NCBI RefSeq assembly: GCF_014649835.1 | Contig: NZ_BMTU01000020.1 | Coordinates: 1 to 64,000 of the forward strand | Reading direction: 5' to 3' | Length of the DNA stretch: 64,000 nucleotides | Origin: Streptomyces pilosus | Lineage (GTDB): Bacteria; Actinomycetota; Actinomycetes; Streptomycetales; Streptomycetaceae | Part shown: positions 39,981 to 48,958 of the stretch, one piece after another | How positions within the stretch are numbered: position 1 is the stretch's first letter | How the letters are laid out: each line of letters starts with the position of its first letter | Translations under genes and position numbers: made by a program | The notes under the pieces: generated by a model | What the model was told of the DNA's origin: nothing | Databases searched by the model: none | Seen by the model: the letters and a program-made list of their open reading frames with translations, nothing else

Positions 39981-40793
39981 TCAGGGCTTCACGGCCACCG
40001 CGCCGTACTGCGGCACGACGGGGGTGGAGCCGGGCGCGGCGCGCCACTGCGAGCAGGACACCAGACCCGGTTCCACGAGGTGCAGTCCCTCGAGGAACGC
40101 GGTGACGTCCGCGGCGCTGCGGGCGGTGATCGGGGGAGTGGCGTTCTCGTTCCAGAACTCCATGGCGGGCACCTGCGGTTCACCGCCGACCTCGGGATCG
40201 GCGGTGGGGTGCGTGAGGACCAGGTAACTCCCCGAGGGCACCGCCGCCATGATCCGGCGCACGATGTCGAGGGCCGCCCCGGTGTCGAGCACGAAGTTCA
40301 GGATGCCCAGCATCATCACCGCGACGGGCCGGGTGAGGTCGAGCGTTTCGGCGGCGCGCCGCACGATGGTCCCGGGGTCGTGCACGTCGGCGTCGATGTA
40401 GTCGGTGGCGCCCTCGGGGCTCCCGGTCAGCAGGGTGCGGGCGTGGACCAGCACGATCGGGTCGTTGTCGACGTAGACGACCCGTGCGTCCGGCGCGATG
40501 CGCTGCGCGATCTCGTGGGTGTTGTCCGCGGTGGGCAGCCCGGTGCCGATGTCGAGGAACTGCCGCACCCCGCGCTCACGGGTCAGGTACGTCACCGCCC
40601 GGCCCAGGAAGTCCCGGTCCGCGCGGGCGATGTCCCGGACGACCGGGATGATCGAGGCGACCTGGTCGCCGACCTTCCGGTCGACCTCGTAGTTGTCCTT
40701 GCCGCCGATCCAGTGGTTCCACACGCGGGCGTTGTGCGCCACGCCGGTGTCCGGCCGTACCGGCCCGCCCGGCGGCGTGCGGCTCTCGCTCAC
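39981..40793 (-). CDS. SAM-dependent methyltransferase, DUF574 family
   Basis: 270-aa protein of the DUF574 (S-adenosyl methyltransferase) family, expanded in Streptomyces. Motifs: the typical start HNARVWNHWIGGKDNYEVDR, SAM-binding FLDIGTGLPTADNTHE, and VVYVDNDPIVLVHAR. GTG 40793 is chosen because GGGGAGG lies 8 nt upstream; the longer ORF upstream has no ribosome site. Members are often beside HTH/DUF397 or conservon-type genes. Methyl acceptor unknown. Confidence 0.9.
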   Translation of the reverse strand: MSESRTPPGGPVRPDTGVAHNARVWNHWIGGKDNYEVDRKVGDQVASIIPVVRDIARADRDFLGRAVTYLTRERGVRQFLDIGTGLPTADNTHEIAQRIAPDARVVYVDNDPIVLVHARTLLTGSPEGATDYIDADVHDPGTIVRRAAETLDLTRPVAVMMLGILNFVLDTGAALDIVRRIMAAVPSGSYLVLTHPTADPEVGGEPQVPAMEFWNENATPPITARSAADVTAFLEGLHLVEPGLVSCSQWRAAPGSTPVVPQYGAVAVKP

Positions 40794-40911
40794 GTCTGCT
40801 GCCTCCCCGTCGCCCCGCGGCCCGTCGGGCCGTCCCGGCCCATTGTGCCGCGCGGTGATCAGGCTGTCCCGTGAACAGGGGAGCGCGGGGACCGCGCCGA
40901 CGGGGGAGGTG

Positions 40912-41571
40912 TCATGAGGCGGCACGGCTCAGCGTGTCGTCGGCCACCTCCCGGCCGATCGCCGCGCGCACCAACGCGGCGGCGAGCACCGCGGGTTCGG
41001 TGTCCTCCGCCAGGGTGAGGAGCCGCTCCGGGTCCTGCGGCAGCCCGAGCCGCCGCGCGCCGTCGAGGGCCTTGCGGTCCAGATACGGCGCCGCCTCGGG
41101 CCAGACGCGCTGGGCCTCCCGCAGGAAGATGTCGGCGCCGGTGGGTCCGATGCCCGGGAACTCCCTCAGCAGGCGCCGGAGTTCCCCGAGGTCGCCGTCC
41201 GCCTCCGCGCGGAGCCCGCGCAGGTCCCCGCCCCAGCGCTCGGTCAACAGGGTGGCGCCCTCGCCCAGTTGGGTCGCGGTGCGCTCGTCGTAGCGCCGGT
41301 AGCCGCCCCGGCCCAGTGCGTCCACCCGCTTCTGCCGGTCCGCCTCCGCCATGCGGCGGGGATCCCGCAGCCCCGCCTCGTGCAGAGCACGGGCGGAGGC
41401 CACGGCGATCGACCCGCTGATGCGGGCACTGAGCAAGTGGGCCAGGACCAGCAGCCGGTACAGCGGCTGCGGCGCGTCCCGCAGCGTGATGCCGGCCTCT
41501 TCCGCGTACGTCTCGCCGTGTGCGTCGACGAGGGCGCGCAGCACGGCCCGCTCCTCGTCCCGGCCGGCCAC
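40912..41571 (-). CDS. HhH-GPD superfamily DNA glycosylase-like protein
   Basis: 219 aa with the helix-hairpin-helix signature LREFPGIGPTGADIFLREAQ near residue 155, as in endonuclease III-like base-excision enzymes. The second landmark is APYLDRKALDGARRLGLP, whose Asp would be the catalytic residue position. It lacks the four-Cys Fe-S loop of EndoIII. The GTG 41571 start, with GAAGGGGTA before it, lies directly after the DUF3140 stop, so the two are one operon. A role in base-excision repair alongside the nearby Dps gene is inference. Confidence 0.8.
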   Translation of the reverse strand: MAGRDEERAVLRALVDAHGETYAEEAGITLRDAPQPLYRLLVLAHLLSARISGSIAVASARALHEAGLRDPRRMAEADRQKRVDALGRGGYRRYDERTATQLGEGATLLTERWGGDLRGLRAEADGDLGELRRLLREFPGIGPTGADIFLREAQRVWPEAAPYLDRKALDGARRLGLPQDPERLLTLAEDTEPAVLAAALVRAAIGREVADDTLSRAAS

Positions 41572-41573
41572 GG

Positions 41574-41906
41574 CTACCCCTTCAGCGGGTCGTGGCCCAG
41601 CGTCATCAGGTGGTGGCGCCGGGCGGTGTCCTCGGCCCGGGGCTCGTTCTCCGGGTCCGCCTGCGCCGTGACCGCGTCCACGACCTCCTCCATCACCCGC
41701 AGGTCGTCCTCGGTGAGGTCGGTGCGGCGCTTCTGCAGGATGGCCAGGACGTGCTGCCCCGTCTCGGGGCCCGCCCGGTCGGGCAGCGGTTCCGTCGTCT
41801 CCCCGGCGTCGCTCACCCGCAGCCAGGCCGCCAGTTCCGCCGAGGTCATGTTCACCACGCGGTGGAACTCGTCCCACAGCGCGTCCATCTCGAGGGCGTC
41901 GCTCAT
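41574..41906 (-). CDS. DUF3140 protein
   Basis: 110-aa DUF3140 protein. Family features: ALWDEFHRVVNMTSAELAAWL near the N-terminus, GQHVLAILQKRRTDLTEDD in the middle, and the ending RHHLMTLGHDPLKG. Function unknown; these proteins are usual in actinobacteria and resemble small DNA-associated proteins. It precedes the HhH-GPD gene with 2 nt between them and follows dps on the same strand after 43 nt, suggesting a stress or DNA-protection group. Confidence 0.88.
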   Translation of the reverse strand: MSDALEMDALWDEFHRVVNMTSAELAAWLRVSDAGETTEPLPDRAGPETGQHVLAILQKRRTDLTEDDLRVMEEVVDAVTAQADPENEPRAEDTARRHHLMTLGHDPLKG

Positions 41907-41949
41907 CGTGTGCCCCTTACGTGTTCGTGGTTCCCGGGTGCCGTCTCGC

Positions 41950-42432
41950 TCAGGACGTCCCGGGGACGTTCTCCGCCTCGAACATCCAGCGCTGCTTCTC
42001 CAGTTCCGAGGTGATCGAGATCAGCAGGTCCTGGGTGACCGGGTCGGCCTTCTCGGTGGTGTCGATGCGCTCGCGCAGACGGGTGACCGCCGCGCCGAGC
42101 GCGTCGGTCATCAACTGGACGGCCTCCGAGTCGCGCAGCCAGCCCTCGTCGGGGGCGGGCAGGGAGAACACCTTGGCGATGGTCTCCGGGCGGCCGTCCG
42201 GCGGCACGCCGAGCGTGGCGGCCCGTTCGGCCACCGTGTCCGCCTGGGCACGCGTCGCCGCGACCACCTCGTCCAGCTGGAGGTGGACGGAGCGGAACCG
42301 CGGACCCACGACGTTCCAGTGGGCCTGCTTCCCGATCAGTGACAGCCCGAGCAGGTCCACCAGGGTGTCCTGGAGGGCCTCGGCGGCGATCCGGCGGGCC
42401 TCCTCGGGCAGGGTGCTCCTCACGACGGTCAT
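41950..42432 (-). CDS. dps: Dps-family DNA-protection ferritin
   Basis: 160-aa Dps. It binds DNA and oxidises and stores iron, protecting DNA in stress or stationary phase. The inter-subunit ferroxidase residues are in GKQAHWNVVGPRFRSVHLQLDEVV (His in AHWNV, His and Asp in SVHLQLDEV), here given by their key parts. ATG 42432 is preceded by GGAGGA; the upstream in-frame extension is not supported. It heads a minus-strand group with DUF3140 and the HhH-GPD gene and is divergent from a thiolase gene. Confidence 0.93.
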   Translation of the reverse strand: MTVVRSTLPEEARRIAAEALQDTLVDLLGLSLIGKQAHWNVVGPRFRSVHLQLDEVVAATRAQADTVAERAATLGVPPDGRPETIAKVFSLPAPDEGWLRDSEAVQLMTDALGAAVTRLRERIDTTEKADPVTQDLLISITSELEKQRWMFEAENVPGTS

Positions 42433-42742
42433 GAAGTGCTGCTCCTCCTTCTCGTGTCGTCCGTGGCCGGGCGGAGCGGGCAACTCGCGTGCGTCCTCAC
42501 CGGTGGCGCTCCCGGGCTCCCGGGGCGGGCCTGTCCGGGGCCGTCACCCGCGGTGCCGCGCTCCTGGCCACTCTGATCGCGCGGGTGCCCGTGGCCCACC
42601 GGCGCAAACCCGGCGGGGCGGGGTGCGGCCGGGATCTTCCCAGCGGAGCGAGCACCGGTCTATAGTCCAAAACTAGCAGTGCTAATCACGAGGAGTCTCG
42701 CCGGTCGCGGCATCCCGGCCGGCGCGGGTCAGGAGTCCTGTC
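42433..42742. other. Divergent gap between dps and thiolase
   Basis: About 310 bp. The right end holds a candidate thiolase promoter, TTCCCA (42637-42642), 18-bp spacer, TATAGT (42661-42666), and the palindrome at 42674-42684. I see no clear dps promoter and no small gene in the rest. Confidence 0.5.
42674..42684. promoter_or_regulatory. Palindrome at thiolase transcription start
   Basis: TAGCA-G-TGCTA, inside ACTAGCAGTGCTAATC, lies 8-18 bp after the -10 TATAGT, over the expected start of transcription. TetR-type regulators of fatty-acid genes use short palindromes of this kind. Regulator unknown. Confidence 0.4.
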
Positions 42743-43930
42743 GTGCGTCCCGTCCACTTCGCCGCCGCCCGCCGCACCCCCATCGGCAAACTGCGCGGAG
42801 CCCTCTCCACGGTCCGGCCCGACGACCTCGCCGCCGCCGTGATCCGCGGCCTGGTCGCCGATCTGCCCGCCCTGGACCCGGCCCGCGTCGACGACGTCTA
42901 CTGGGGCGCCGCCAACCAGGCCGGTGAGGACAACCGCAACGTCGCCCGCATGGCCGCCCTGCTCGCCGGGCTCCCCGAGTCCGTCCCCGGTGCCACGGTC
43001 AACCGGCTGTGCGCCTCCGGGCTGGAGGCGGTCACCACCGCCGCCCGCACCATCGCGGCCGGCGAGGCCGACATCGTGATCGCCGGCGGTTCCGAGTCGA
43101 TGAGCCGCGCCCCCTTCGTCCTGCCCCGCCCCGAGGAGGCCCTCCCGCACCGCATGGAGACCGTCGACACCCGGCTGGGATGGCGGCTGGTCAACCCCGC
43201 GATGAAGGAACTGCACGGCCTGCTGGCCATGGGGGAGACCGCGGAGGAGGTCGCCGCCCGGTACGGCATCGCGCGCGAACGCCAGGACGCGTTCGCCCTG
43301 CGCAGCCACCGGCGCGCCGCGGAGGCCCGCAAGAACGGCCACTTCGACGACGAACTGCTGCCCGTCACCCGCCCGGACGGAGTGGTCGTCGACGCCGACG
43401 AGTGCGTCCGCGAGGACACCTCGGTGGAGAAGCTGGCCCGCCTCAAGCCCGTCTTCCGCGCCGGCGGTTCGGTCACCGCGGGCAACGCCTCCCCGATGAA
43501 CGACGGCGCGGCCGGCCTCGTCCTCGTCAGTGAGGAGGCGCTCCGGGAGCTGGGGCTCCAGTCGCTCGGCCGTTATGTCGCCGGAGTCTCCGCGGGCGTC
43601 CACCCGGACGTCATGGGCATCGGTCCCGTCCCGGCCACGCGCAAGGTCCTCGCCCGTGCCGGCTGGGACATCGGCGACCTGGGGGAGGCCGAGTTCAACG
43701 AGGCCTTCGCGGCCCAGGCCCTCGCCTGCGTGGACCAGCTCGGCATCGACCCGGACCTGGTCAACCCCAGCGGCGGCGCGATCGCGCTGGGCCACCCGCT
43801 GGGCTGCTCCGGCGCCCGCATCCTCACCACCCTGCTGCACCGCATGCGCCGCACCGGGGCCGGACGCGGCCTGGCCACCATGTGCGTGGGCGTCGGGCAG
43901 GGCAGCGCGGTGCTGGTCGAGCGCGCCTGA
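42743..43930 (+). CDS. Acetyl-CoA C-acyltransferase (thiolase)
   Basis: 395-aa thiolase for beta-ketoacyl-CoA cleavage or acetoacetyl-CoA formation. The nucleophilic Cys is in NRLCASGLEAV near residue 92, the catalytic His in ALGHPLGCSGAR near 348, and the second Cys in GLATMCVGVGQG. PcaF-type features (GGSESMSRAPFV) are also present, so beta-ketoadipyl-CoA could be a substrate. The GTG start has AGGAG 7 nt upstream. It is a single-gene unit with a possible TetR-type operator, suggesting inducible fatty-acid or aromatic catabolism. Confidence 0.92.
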   Translation: MRPVHFAAARRTPIGKLRGALSTVRPDDLAAAVIRGLVADLPALDPARVDDVYWGAANQAGEDNRNVARMAALLAGLPESVPGATVNRLCASGLEAVTTAARTIAAGEADIVIAGGSESMSRAPFVLPRPEEALPHRMETVDTRLGWRLVNPAMKELHGLLAMGETAEEVAARYGIARERQDAFALRSHRRAAEARKNGHFDDELLPVTRPDGVVVDADECVREDTSVEKLARLKPVFRAGGSVTAGNASPMNDGAAGLVLVSEEALRELGLQSLGRYVAGVSAGVHPDVMGIGPVPATRKVLARAGWDIGDLGEAEFNEAFAAQALACVDQLGIDPDLVNPSGGAIALGHPLGCSGARILTTLLHRMRRTGAGRGLATMCVGVGQGSAVLVERA

Positions 43931-44020
43931 CACCGAGCGGGCCGGTCACCGTCGCGAGGAGCCGTCAGGCGGGACGGTCCTTACCCGGCTCCGTTGCTTG
44001 CACATAGCATCGGTTGCCGC

Positions 44021-44794
44021 ATGAACACCATGAGCCTCTGGCACCTCACCGGCTGGGAATTCGCCGCGCTCGCCTTCGCCGCCCTGCTCGTCGGCTTCTC
44101 CAAGACCGCCGTCAGCGGGGCGAACACGGTCAGCCTGGCCATCTTCGCCGCCGTCCTGCCCGCCCGCGCCTCCACCGGCGTCCTGCTCCCCATCCTGATC
44201 GCCGGCGACCTGCTCGCCGTGCTCACCTACCGCCGGCACGCCCACTGGCCCACACTGTGGCGGCTGTTCCCGGCGGTCGCTGCGGGCGTCGTCGCCGGCA
44301 CCGTGTTCCTGATGTGGGCGGACGACGGGATCGTACGGACCTCGATCGGAGCGATCCTGCTGCTGATGGCCGGCGTGACCGTGTGGCGGCGGCGCCGGGC
44401 CGACACCGAGGACGACCCCGACCGGGTCACCACCCGCGCCGGCCGCGCGAAGGCCCGCTCCTACGGCGTCCTCGGCGGCTTCACCACCATGGTCGCCAAC
44501 GCGGGCGGCCCGGTGATGTCGATGTACCTGCTCTCCGCCGGCTTCCGGAAGCTGGGGTTCCTGGGCACCTCGGCGTTCTTCTTCCTCATCGTCAACACCT
44601 CCAAGCTGCCCTTCAGCGCCGGTCTCGGCCTCATCGACGCCGACTCGCTGCTGCTCGACGCCGCACTCGTGCTCTTCGTGGTGCCCGGCGCGCTGCTCGG
44701 CAGGTGGGCCGTGAACCGGATCAACCAGCGGCTCTTCGAGCACCTGGTGATCGCGGCGACCGTGGTGGGCGGCGTGCAGCTACTGATCCCCTGA
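44021..44794 (+). CDS. TauE/SafE-family permease
   Basis: 257-aa membrane protein of the TauE/SafE (DUF81) family, with seven or eight hydrophobic segments in two repeats. The first repeat signature is LLVGFSKTAVSGAN and the second FTTMVANAGGPVMSMYLL. Members move sulphite or other sulphur-containing anions. ATG 44021 is chosen; TAGCAT (44005-44010) just upstream suggests a leaderless or very short 5' end. ATG 44030 is an alternative. The end overlaps the convergent lipid kinase gene by 15 bp. Confidence 0.85.
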   Translation: MNTMSLWHLTGWEFAALAFAALLVGFSKTAVSGANTVSLAIFAAVLPARASTGVLLPILIAGDLLAVLTYRRHAHWPTLWRLFPAVAAGVVAGTVFLMWADDGIVRTSIGAILLLMAGVTVWRRRRADTEDDPDRVTTRAGRAKARSYGVLGGFTTMVANAGGPVMSMYLLSAGFRKLGFLGTSAFFFLIVNTSKLPFSAGLGLIDADSLLLDAALVLFVVPGALLGRWAVNRINQRLFEHLVIAATVVGGVQLLIP

Positions 44795-46213
44795 ACGCGG
44801 CCCGCCCGGCCGCGTCCCCTCCCGCGGACCGGCCGGCGGCCCGGTGCCGGACGACGCGCTGTGGAGCGGACGGTGCCGCCGGCTCGGCGCCGCGGTACGG
44901 CCCACCGTCGCCGCCAGCTTGCGCAGCCGCCGCCAGTCCAGCCGGGGCGGCGCCGGGGCGACACCGGGCCGCCTGCGCGGCACCCGGACCCGGAGCGCCC
45001 CCGGTGCGATGCGGCAGCGCACGGGCGCCGGCAGCACCATGGCCTCCCCGTCGACTCCCGCCTCGATCCGGTCGACGTCCGCCTCGATGAGGACCTCAGG
45101 CGCGGTCAGGACGGTGAGCCCGCTCGGATCCGGGTGCAGCAGCAGACCGGCCGCACCGACGGCGCCCTCCAGCCTGACCCCGAGGACACCGAGCACGGCC
45201 GAGTCGAGCCGCTCCCGCCGCCCGAGCCCGAAGGGGTCGCCCGTGCGGTACGGGTTGTTGCTGACCAGCACGGCCTGCGGAGCCGTCAGCGTCGTGTCCC
45301 CGGCGCGGGCGACCAGCCGGGGCCCCTGCTGCCCGGTGAGCAGGTCCGGCAGCATCTCCAGACTGGTGCCGATCTTGTCGTCCCGGTAGGCGGGGCTCTG
45401 CACGATCGCCGCGTACGCGCCGAACGACGCGTTGTTCACGAACGGCTGGTCGCCGGCGAATCCCAGGTCGACCCGGAGCTCCACGCCGTCGGTGAGCGCG
45501 TCGAGACAGGCGGCCGGGTTCCCGCGGTCGAGGCCGAGGTCCAGGGCGAAGTGGTTGCGCGTCCCGGCGCTGATCACCAGGAACGGGATGTCGTGCTCGG
45601 CGGCCACGGCCGCGACCAGCGCCTGGGTGCCGTCGCCCCCGGCGGCGCCCAGCAGGTCGGCGCCGTCCGCGACGGCGGCCCGGGCCAGCTCGGTGACATC
45701 GTGCTGCCCGCCGGGCCCGAGCAGTACCACCCGGGCGCCCAGCCGCTCGGCCTTCTCCCGCAGCCGGAACCGGCCCACCTTGCCGCCGCCCGACCGGGGA
45801 TTCATGATCAGCACCGGCTTCCGGGGCGGCGGCAGCCGCCGCTCCCGTACGTGGGCCTGCCCGCCACCCGTGCCGCGCAGCGCGTACCTGCCGCTCCACA
45901 CCGCCAGTCCCCACAGGGCCAGCGACACCAGCAGCGCCCAGAACAGCGTCACCGCGAACAGGGCCAGCAGACCGGCCGGCACACAGACGGCGACCAGCGC
46001 CGACACCCAGCGCAGCGGCCCCCGCAGGGTCAGCGTCCACCACACGGCGGCCGCGCTGAGTCCCAGCCCCGCCACCCCGGACACCAGCAGCAGCAGACCG
46101 CGCAGCCCGCCGTAGACCAAGGGGGTCGCCACCGCGAGCGCGGCGGCGGCCAGTGCCCCCCGTGCCGCCCAACGCTGGGCGTGGTAGCCCCGCTCGCTCC
46201 AGTCCACGGCCAT
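44780..46213 (-). CDS. Diacylglycerol kinase family lipid kinase
   Basis: 477-aa protein with four or five N-terminal membrane helices (residues ~15-105) fused to a DAG kinase catalytic domain. Catalytic landmarks are IMNPRSGGGKVGRF near residue 136, the ATP-binding GAAGGDGTQAL near 195 and VISAGTRNHFALDLG. A Pro/Arg-rich tail of ~40 residues ends the protein. It probably phosphorylates a membrane lipid such as diacylglycerol. The membrane-anchored architecture is common in actinobacteria. Convergent overlap with the TauE-like gene. Confidence 0.88.
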   Translation of the reverse strand: MAVDWSERGYHAQRWAARGALAAAALAVATPLVYGGLRGLLLLVSGVAGLGLSAAAVWWTLTLRGPLRWVSALVAVCVPAGLLALFAVTLFWALLVSLALWGLAVWSGRYALRGTGGGQAHVRERRLPPPRKPVLIMNPRSGGGKVGRFRLREKAERLGARVVLLGPGGQHDVTELARAAVADGADLLGAAGGDGTQALVAAVAAEHDIPFLVISAGTRNHFALDLGLDRGNPAACLDALTDGVELRVDLGFAGDQPFVNNASFGAYAAIVQSPAYRDDKIGTSLEMLPDLLTGQQGPRLVARAGDTTLTAPQAVLVSNNPYRTGDPFGLGRRERLDSAVLGVLGVRLEGAVGAAGLLLHPDPSGLTVLTAPEVLIEADVDRIEAGVDGEAMVLPAPVRCRIAPGALRVRVPRRRPGVAPAPPRLDWRRLRKLAATVGRTAAPSRRHRPLHSASSGTGPPAGPREGTRPGGPRSGDQ

Positions 46214-46354
46214 GACTCCTCCAGTCGCCCGGCGTCATCGTAGGGCGTGCACGCACCCGAGCGCGGCCCGACGGTGATCACCGGCCGGCCCGGCCCCCGG
46301 CCGGTCCGCCCCGGCGGCCGCACGCCGGCGCCCGCGTCGCGCCGGGTCGTCCCG

Positions 46355-46882
46355 TCAGGAGGTCCCCCGCAGCCGGGGCGCCCGCGCCCCCGCGTCCACG
46401 GGGCCATCGCCCCGCTCCACGGCCCCGGCGAGCTCCCGGGCCCAGGCGATCACACCCGGGAGGTCGATCCCGTGCGGCCGGTCCTCGGCCCCCGCGGCCC
46501 ATTCCTCCACCGCACCGGCACCCCGCCGCAGCAGCCGCGCCCCGCCCGTGGCGTTCCCCCGGGCGGCGTGGGTGAGCCCCACCGCGAGCTGGGCCAGTCC
46601 CCGCCACAGCTCCCGCTCCCGCTCCGGCCCCGACTTCCAGGCGTCCTCGAACACCTCGTGCGCGTGGAACGGCCTCCCCGCGTCCAGCAGCCGCTGCGCC
46701 TCCGCGACGCTCTCCTCCGGCCGCCGCACCACCCCCTCCGGCTGCCGGGGCACGCCCTCGGCCCCGTACGGCAGGGGTCGTCCGAGCCCGTCCCGGGGCC
46801 GCGCGTTGCGCGCCCGCCCCTCGGTGTCCCGGTCGCGCGCGGCGGCCGTCCGCCCGGTGGAGGTGCTGTCCGTGCTGCCCAT
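46355..46882 (-). CDS. DUF309 protein
   Basis: 175-aa protein with the DUF309 helical domain: EAQRLLDAGRPFHAHEVFED, then WRGLAQLAVGLTHAARGN. The HxxxE motif in FHAHEVFEDAW is the family hallmark; function unknown. The first ~60 residues are Arg/Asp-rich and disordered. ATG 46882 is chosen; the longer frame runs into the tRNA promoter. It is divergent from the second tRNA-Pro gene. Confidence 0.85.
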   Translation of the reverse strand: MGSTDSTSTGRTAAARDRDTEGRARNARPRDGLGRPLPYGAEGVPRQPEGVVRRPEESVAEAQRLLDAGRPFHAHEVFEDAWKSGPERERELWRGLAQLAVGLTHAARGNATGGARLLRRGAGAVEEWAAGAEDRPHGIDLPGVIAWARELAGAVERGDGPVDAGARAPRLRGTS

Positions 46883-46981
46883 GCACCGATTGTCCCAGGC
46901 CCGGACCGGCTTCGGCCGGGACCGGGGTGTGGGGTAAAGTGCTGTTCGCGCGCTCACGCGGATCACCCCGCGCACGCGCAT

Positions 46982-47055
<74 letters not shown>

Positions 47056-47077
47056 CTTGCTGGAACCGCAGGTCGGC

Positions 47078-47106
47078 AGGCCGTACCGAACACATCGGTA
47101 CGGCCT
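47078..47106 (+). terminator. Terminator of second tRNA-Pro
   Basis: AGGCCGTACCGA and TCGGTACGGCCT form a 12-bp perfect stem with a 5-nt loop, followed by TTCCC. It is unlike the terminator of the first copy. Confidence 0.85.
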
Positions 47107-47189
47107 TTCCCGTCCCCCTCCCCGTGCCGGGGCGTGGTAGAAGCGGGCATGAGCACTGAGCACCCGACCTCCCGGCGATCGGCCCGCCG

Positions 47190-47864
47190 ATGACCGCCGG
47201 CATCGACACCCCGGACCGCCGGGGACGCACCGGACTCGACCGCACGGGCCGCGACCTGACCGGCAACCCGCGGGTCCGGGTCCGGGACGTGAGACTGCTG
47301 TCCAGCCACTGGTACGTCGAGCGCACCACGACCTTCGACCTCCAGCGCGCCGACGGCACCTGGAGCACCCAGGAACGCGAGACGCACGACCGCGGCAACG
47401 GCGCCACCCTGCTGCTCCACGACACCGAACGCGAAACCGTGCTGCTCACCCGCCAGTTCCGCTTCCCCGCCTATGTCAACGGCCACCCCGACGGGATGCT
47501 GATCGAGACGCCGGGCGGCCTGCTCGACGACGAGGACGAGCACCCCGAGGTCGCCGTGCGCCGCGAGGTGGTGGAGGAGACCGGGCACACCATCGGCCCC
47601 GTGCAGCACGTCTTCGACGTCTACATGAGCCCCGGCTCGGTCACCGAACGCGTCAGCTTCTACGCCGCCGCCTACGGCCCGGCCACCCTCACCCACGAGG
47701 GCGGCGGCCTGCACGAGGAGGGGGAGGACATCGAGATCCTCGAACTGCCCTTCCGCGAGGCCCTGCGGATGATCCGCACCGGCGCGATCAACGACGCGAA
47801 GACCATCATGCTGCTCCAGTGGGCCGCCCTGGAGGGCCCCTTCGCCGGCCTCAGCGCAAGGTGA
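47190..47864 (+). CDS. NUDIX hydrolase (ADP-ribose/GDP-mannose pyrophosphatase type)
   Basis: 224-aa NUDIX hydrolase with a complete box starting at GGLLDDEDEHPEVAVRREVV and ending EETGH, near residues 110-134. The N-terminal DVRLLSSHWYVERTTTFDLQ and the QFRFPAYVNGHPDGMLIETP region are typical of NudK, which hydrolyses GDP-mannose, or of ADP-sugar pyrophosphatases. Cytoplasmic house-cleaning role. The end overlaps the convergent EEP-family gene by 14 bp. Confidence 0.9.
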   Translation: MTAGIDTPDRRGRTGLDRTGRDLTGNPRVRVRDVRLLSSHWYVERTTTFDLQRADGTWSTQERETHDRGNGATLLLHDTERETVLLTRQFRFPAYVNGHPDGMLIETPGGLLDDEDEHPEVAVRREVVEETGHTIGPVQHVFDVYMSPGSVTERVSFYAAAYGPATLTHEGGGLHEEGEDIEILELPFREALRMIRTGAINDAKTIMLLQWAALEGPFAGLSAR

Positions 47865-48852
47865 TCCGGGCCGCCACCGGCAGATGGTCGCTGCCGGTGG
47901 CGGGCAGGGCACGGATGTGGTCCACGGTCGCGGAGCGGGCCATCACCTGGTCGATCCGCGCCAGCGGCAGCGACGCGGGGAAGCTGAGGGCGAAACCCCG
48001 CCGCGCCGCGCCCAGCCGCGAGGTCAGCGGCTCCAGCCCACGGTCGTCGGCCGTGCCGTTCAGGTCGCCCAGCAGGATCACCCGCTCCAGCCGCTCCGCG
48101 GCCACGGCCCTGCCCAGCAGTCCGGCGCTCTCGTCGCGCCGGGCGGACGCGAGGCCGCCCGCCCCGACCCGGACCGAGGGCAGGTGCGCGACGTACACGG
48201 CGGTGTCGCCGTGCGGCGTGCGGACCACCGTCCGCAGTCCACGGCTCCAGGGCTCCGTGAGGTCATGGGGCCTGATGCCCACGAGCCGGGTGCCGGTCAG
48301 CGGATGCCTCGACCACAGCCCCACGGTGCCCCGCACCACGTGGTGCGGGTAGTCCGCGGCGAGGGTGCGCCGGTAGACCCGCAGGGCGCCGGGCACCAGC
48401 TCCTGGAGCGCGATGAGGTCGGGCCCGGCCCCGGCCAGCGCGCGGGCCGTGCCCGCCGGGTCGGTGTTCTCGTCGCTGACGTTGTGCTGCACCACCAGCA
48501 GGGTGCGCGGTCCGGGCGCCGCCCCGGGCAGCAGCAGCCCGCCGAAGAGGTGCGTCCACGCCGCCGTGGGCAGCAGCAGGGCCAGCAGCGCGACCGCCGA
48601 CCGGCGCAGCACGGCCAGCAGGAACAGCGGCACGACCGCCAGGCCGAGCCACGGCAGGAACGACTCCAGCAGGGAGCCCACCCGGCCCGGCCGGTCGGGC
48701 ATCACCCCGTGGAACGCCGTCAGCGCCGCCACCAGCACCGCGCAGCCGGCGAGCACCCGCCCCCGCGTCCACGCCCACCACTCCCGCCGCACCCGTCTCC
48801 CCGTCCGCTCGGCCCGTCGTGGAGGACGAACCGCGGGGGAGAACAGTTTCAC
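47851..48852 (-). CDS. Membrane-anchored endonuclease/exonuclease/phosphatase family protein
   Basis: 333 aa with three N-terminal membrane helices (about residues 30-105) and a C-terminal EEP domain. EEP landmarks are VVQHNVSDEN (Asn), DLIALQELVPG (Glu), YVAHLPSV, LLGDLNGTADD (Asp-Asn) and the final GSDHLPV (Asp-His). This architecture is common in actinobacteria and probably acts on an extracytoplasmic phosphodiester. GTG 48852 (VKLFSP) is chosen; GTG 48861 is an alternative. No clear ribosome site. Confidence 0.83.
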   Translation of the reverse strand: MKLFSPAVRPPRRAERTGRRVRREWWAWTRGRVLAGCAVLVAALTAFHGVMPDRPGRVGSLLESFLPWLGLAVVPLFLLAVLRRSAVALLALLLPTAAWTHLFGGLLLPGAAPGPRTLLVVQHNVSDENTDPAGTARALAGAGPDLIALQELVPGALRVYRRTLAADYPHHVVRGTVGLWSRHPLTGTRLVGIRPHDLTEPWSRGLRTVVRTPHGDTAVYVAHLPSVRVGAGGLASARRDESAGLLGRAVAAERLERVILLGDLNGTADDRGLEPLTSRLGAARRGFALSFPASLPLARIDQVMARSATVDHIRALPATGSDHLPVAARITLR

Positions 48853-48958
48853 CGCGGGCACGGGAGTTCGCCCGCCACGCTTGACCTCGAGCGCTCTCCA
48901 ACAGGAAGACTCCCCTCCAGTGCCCCGACAACGGGGCGCGGCACAGGAGGAGTTGGCC

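Noticed and set aside
34968..46981. Integrative element between the two tRNA-Pro genes
   Set aside because: Every gene between them is a transporter or housekeeping gene. No integrase, excisionase, replication or transfer gene, and no composition change.
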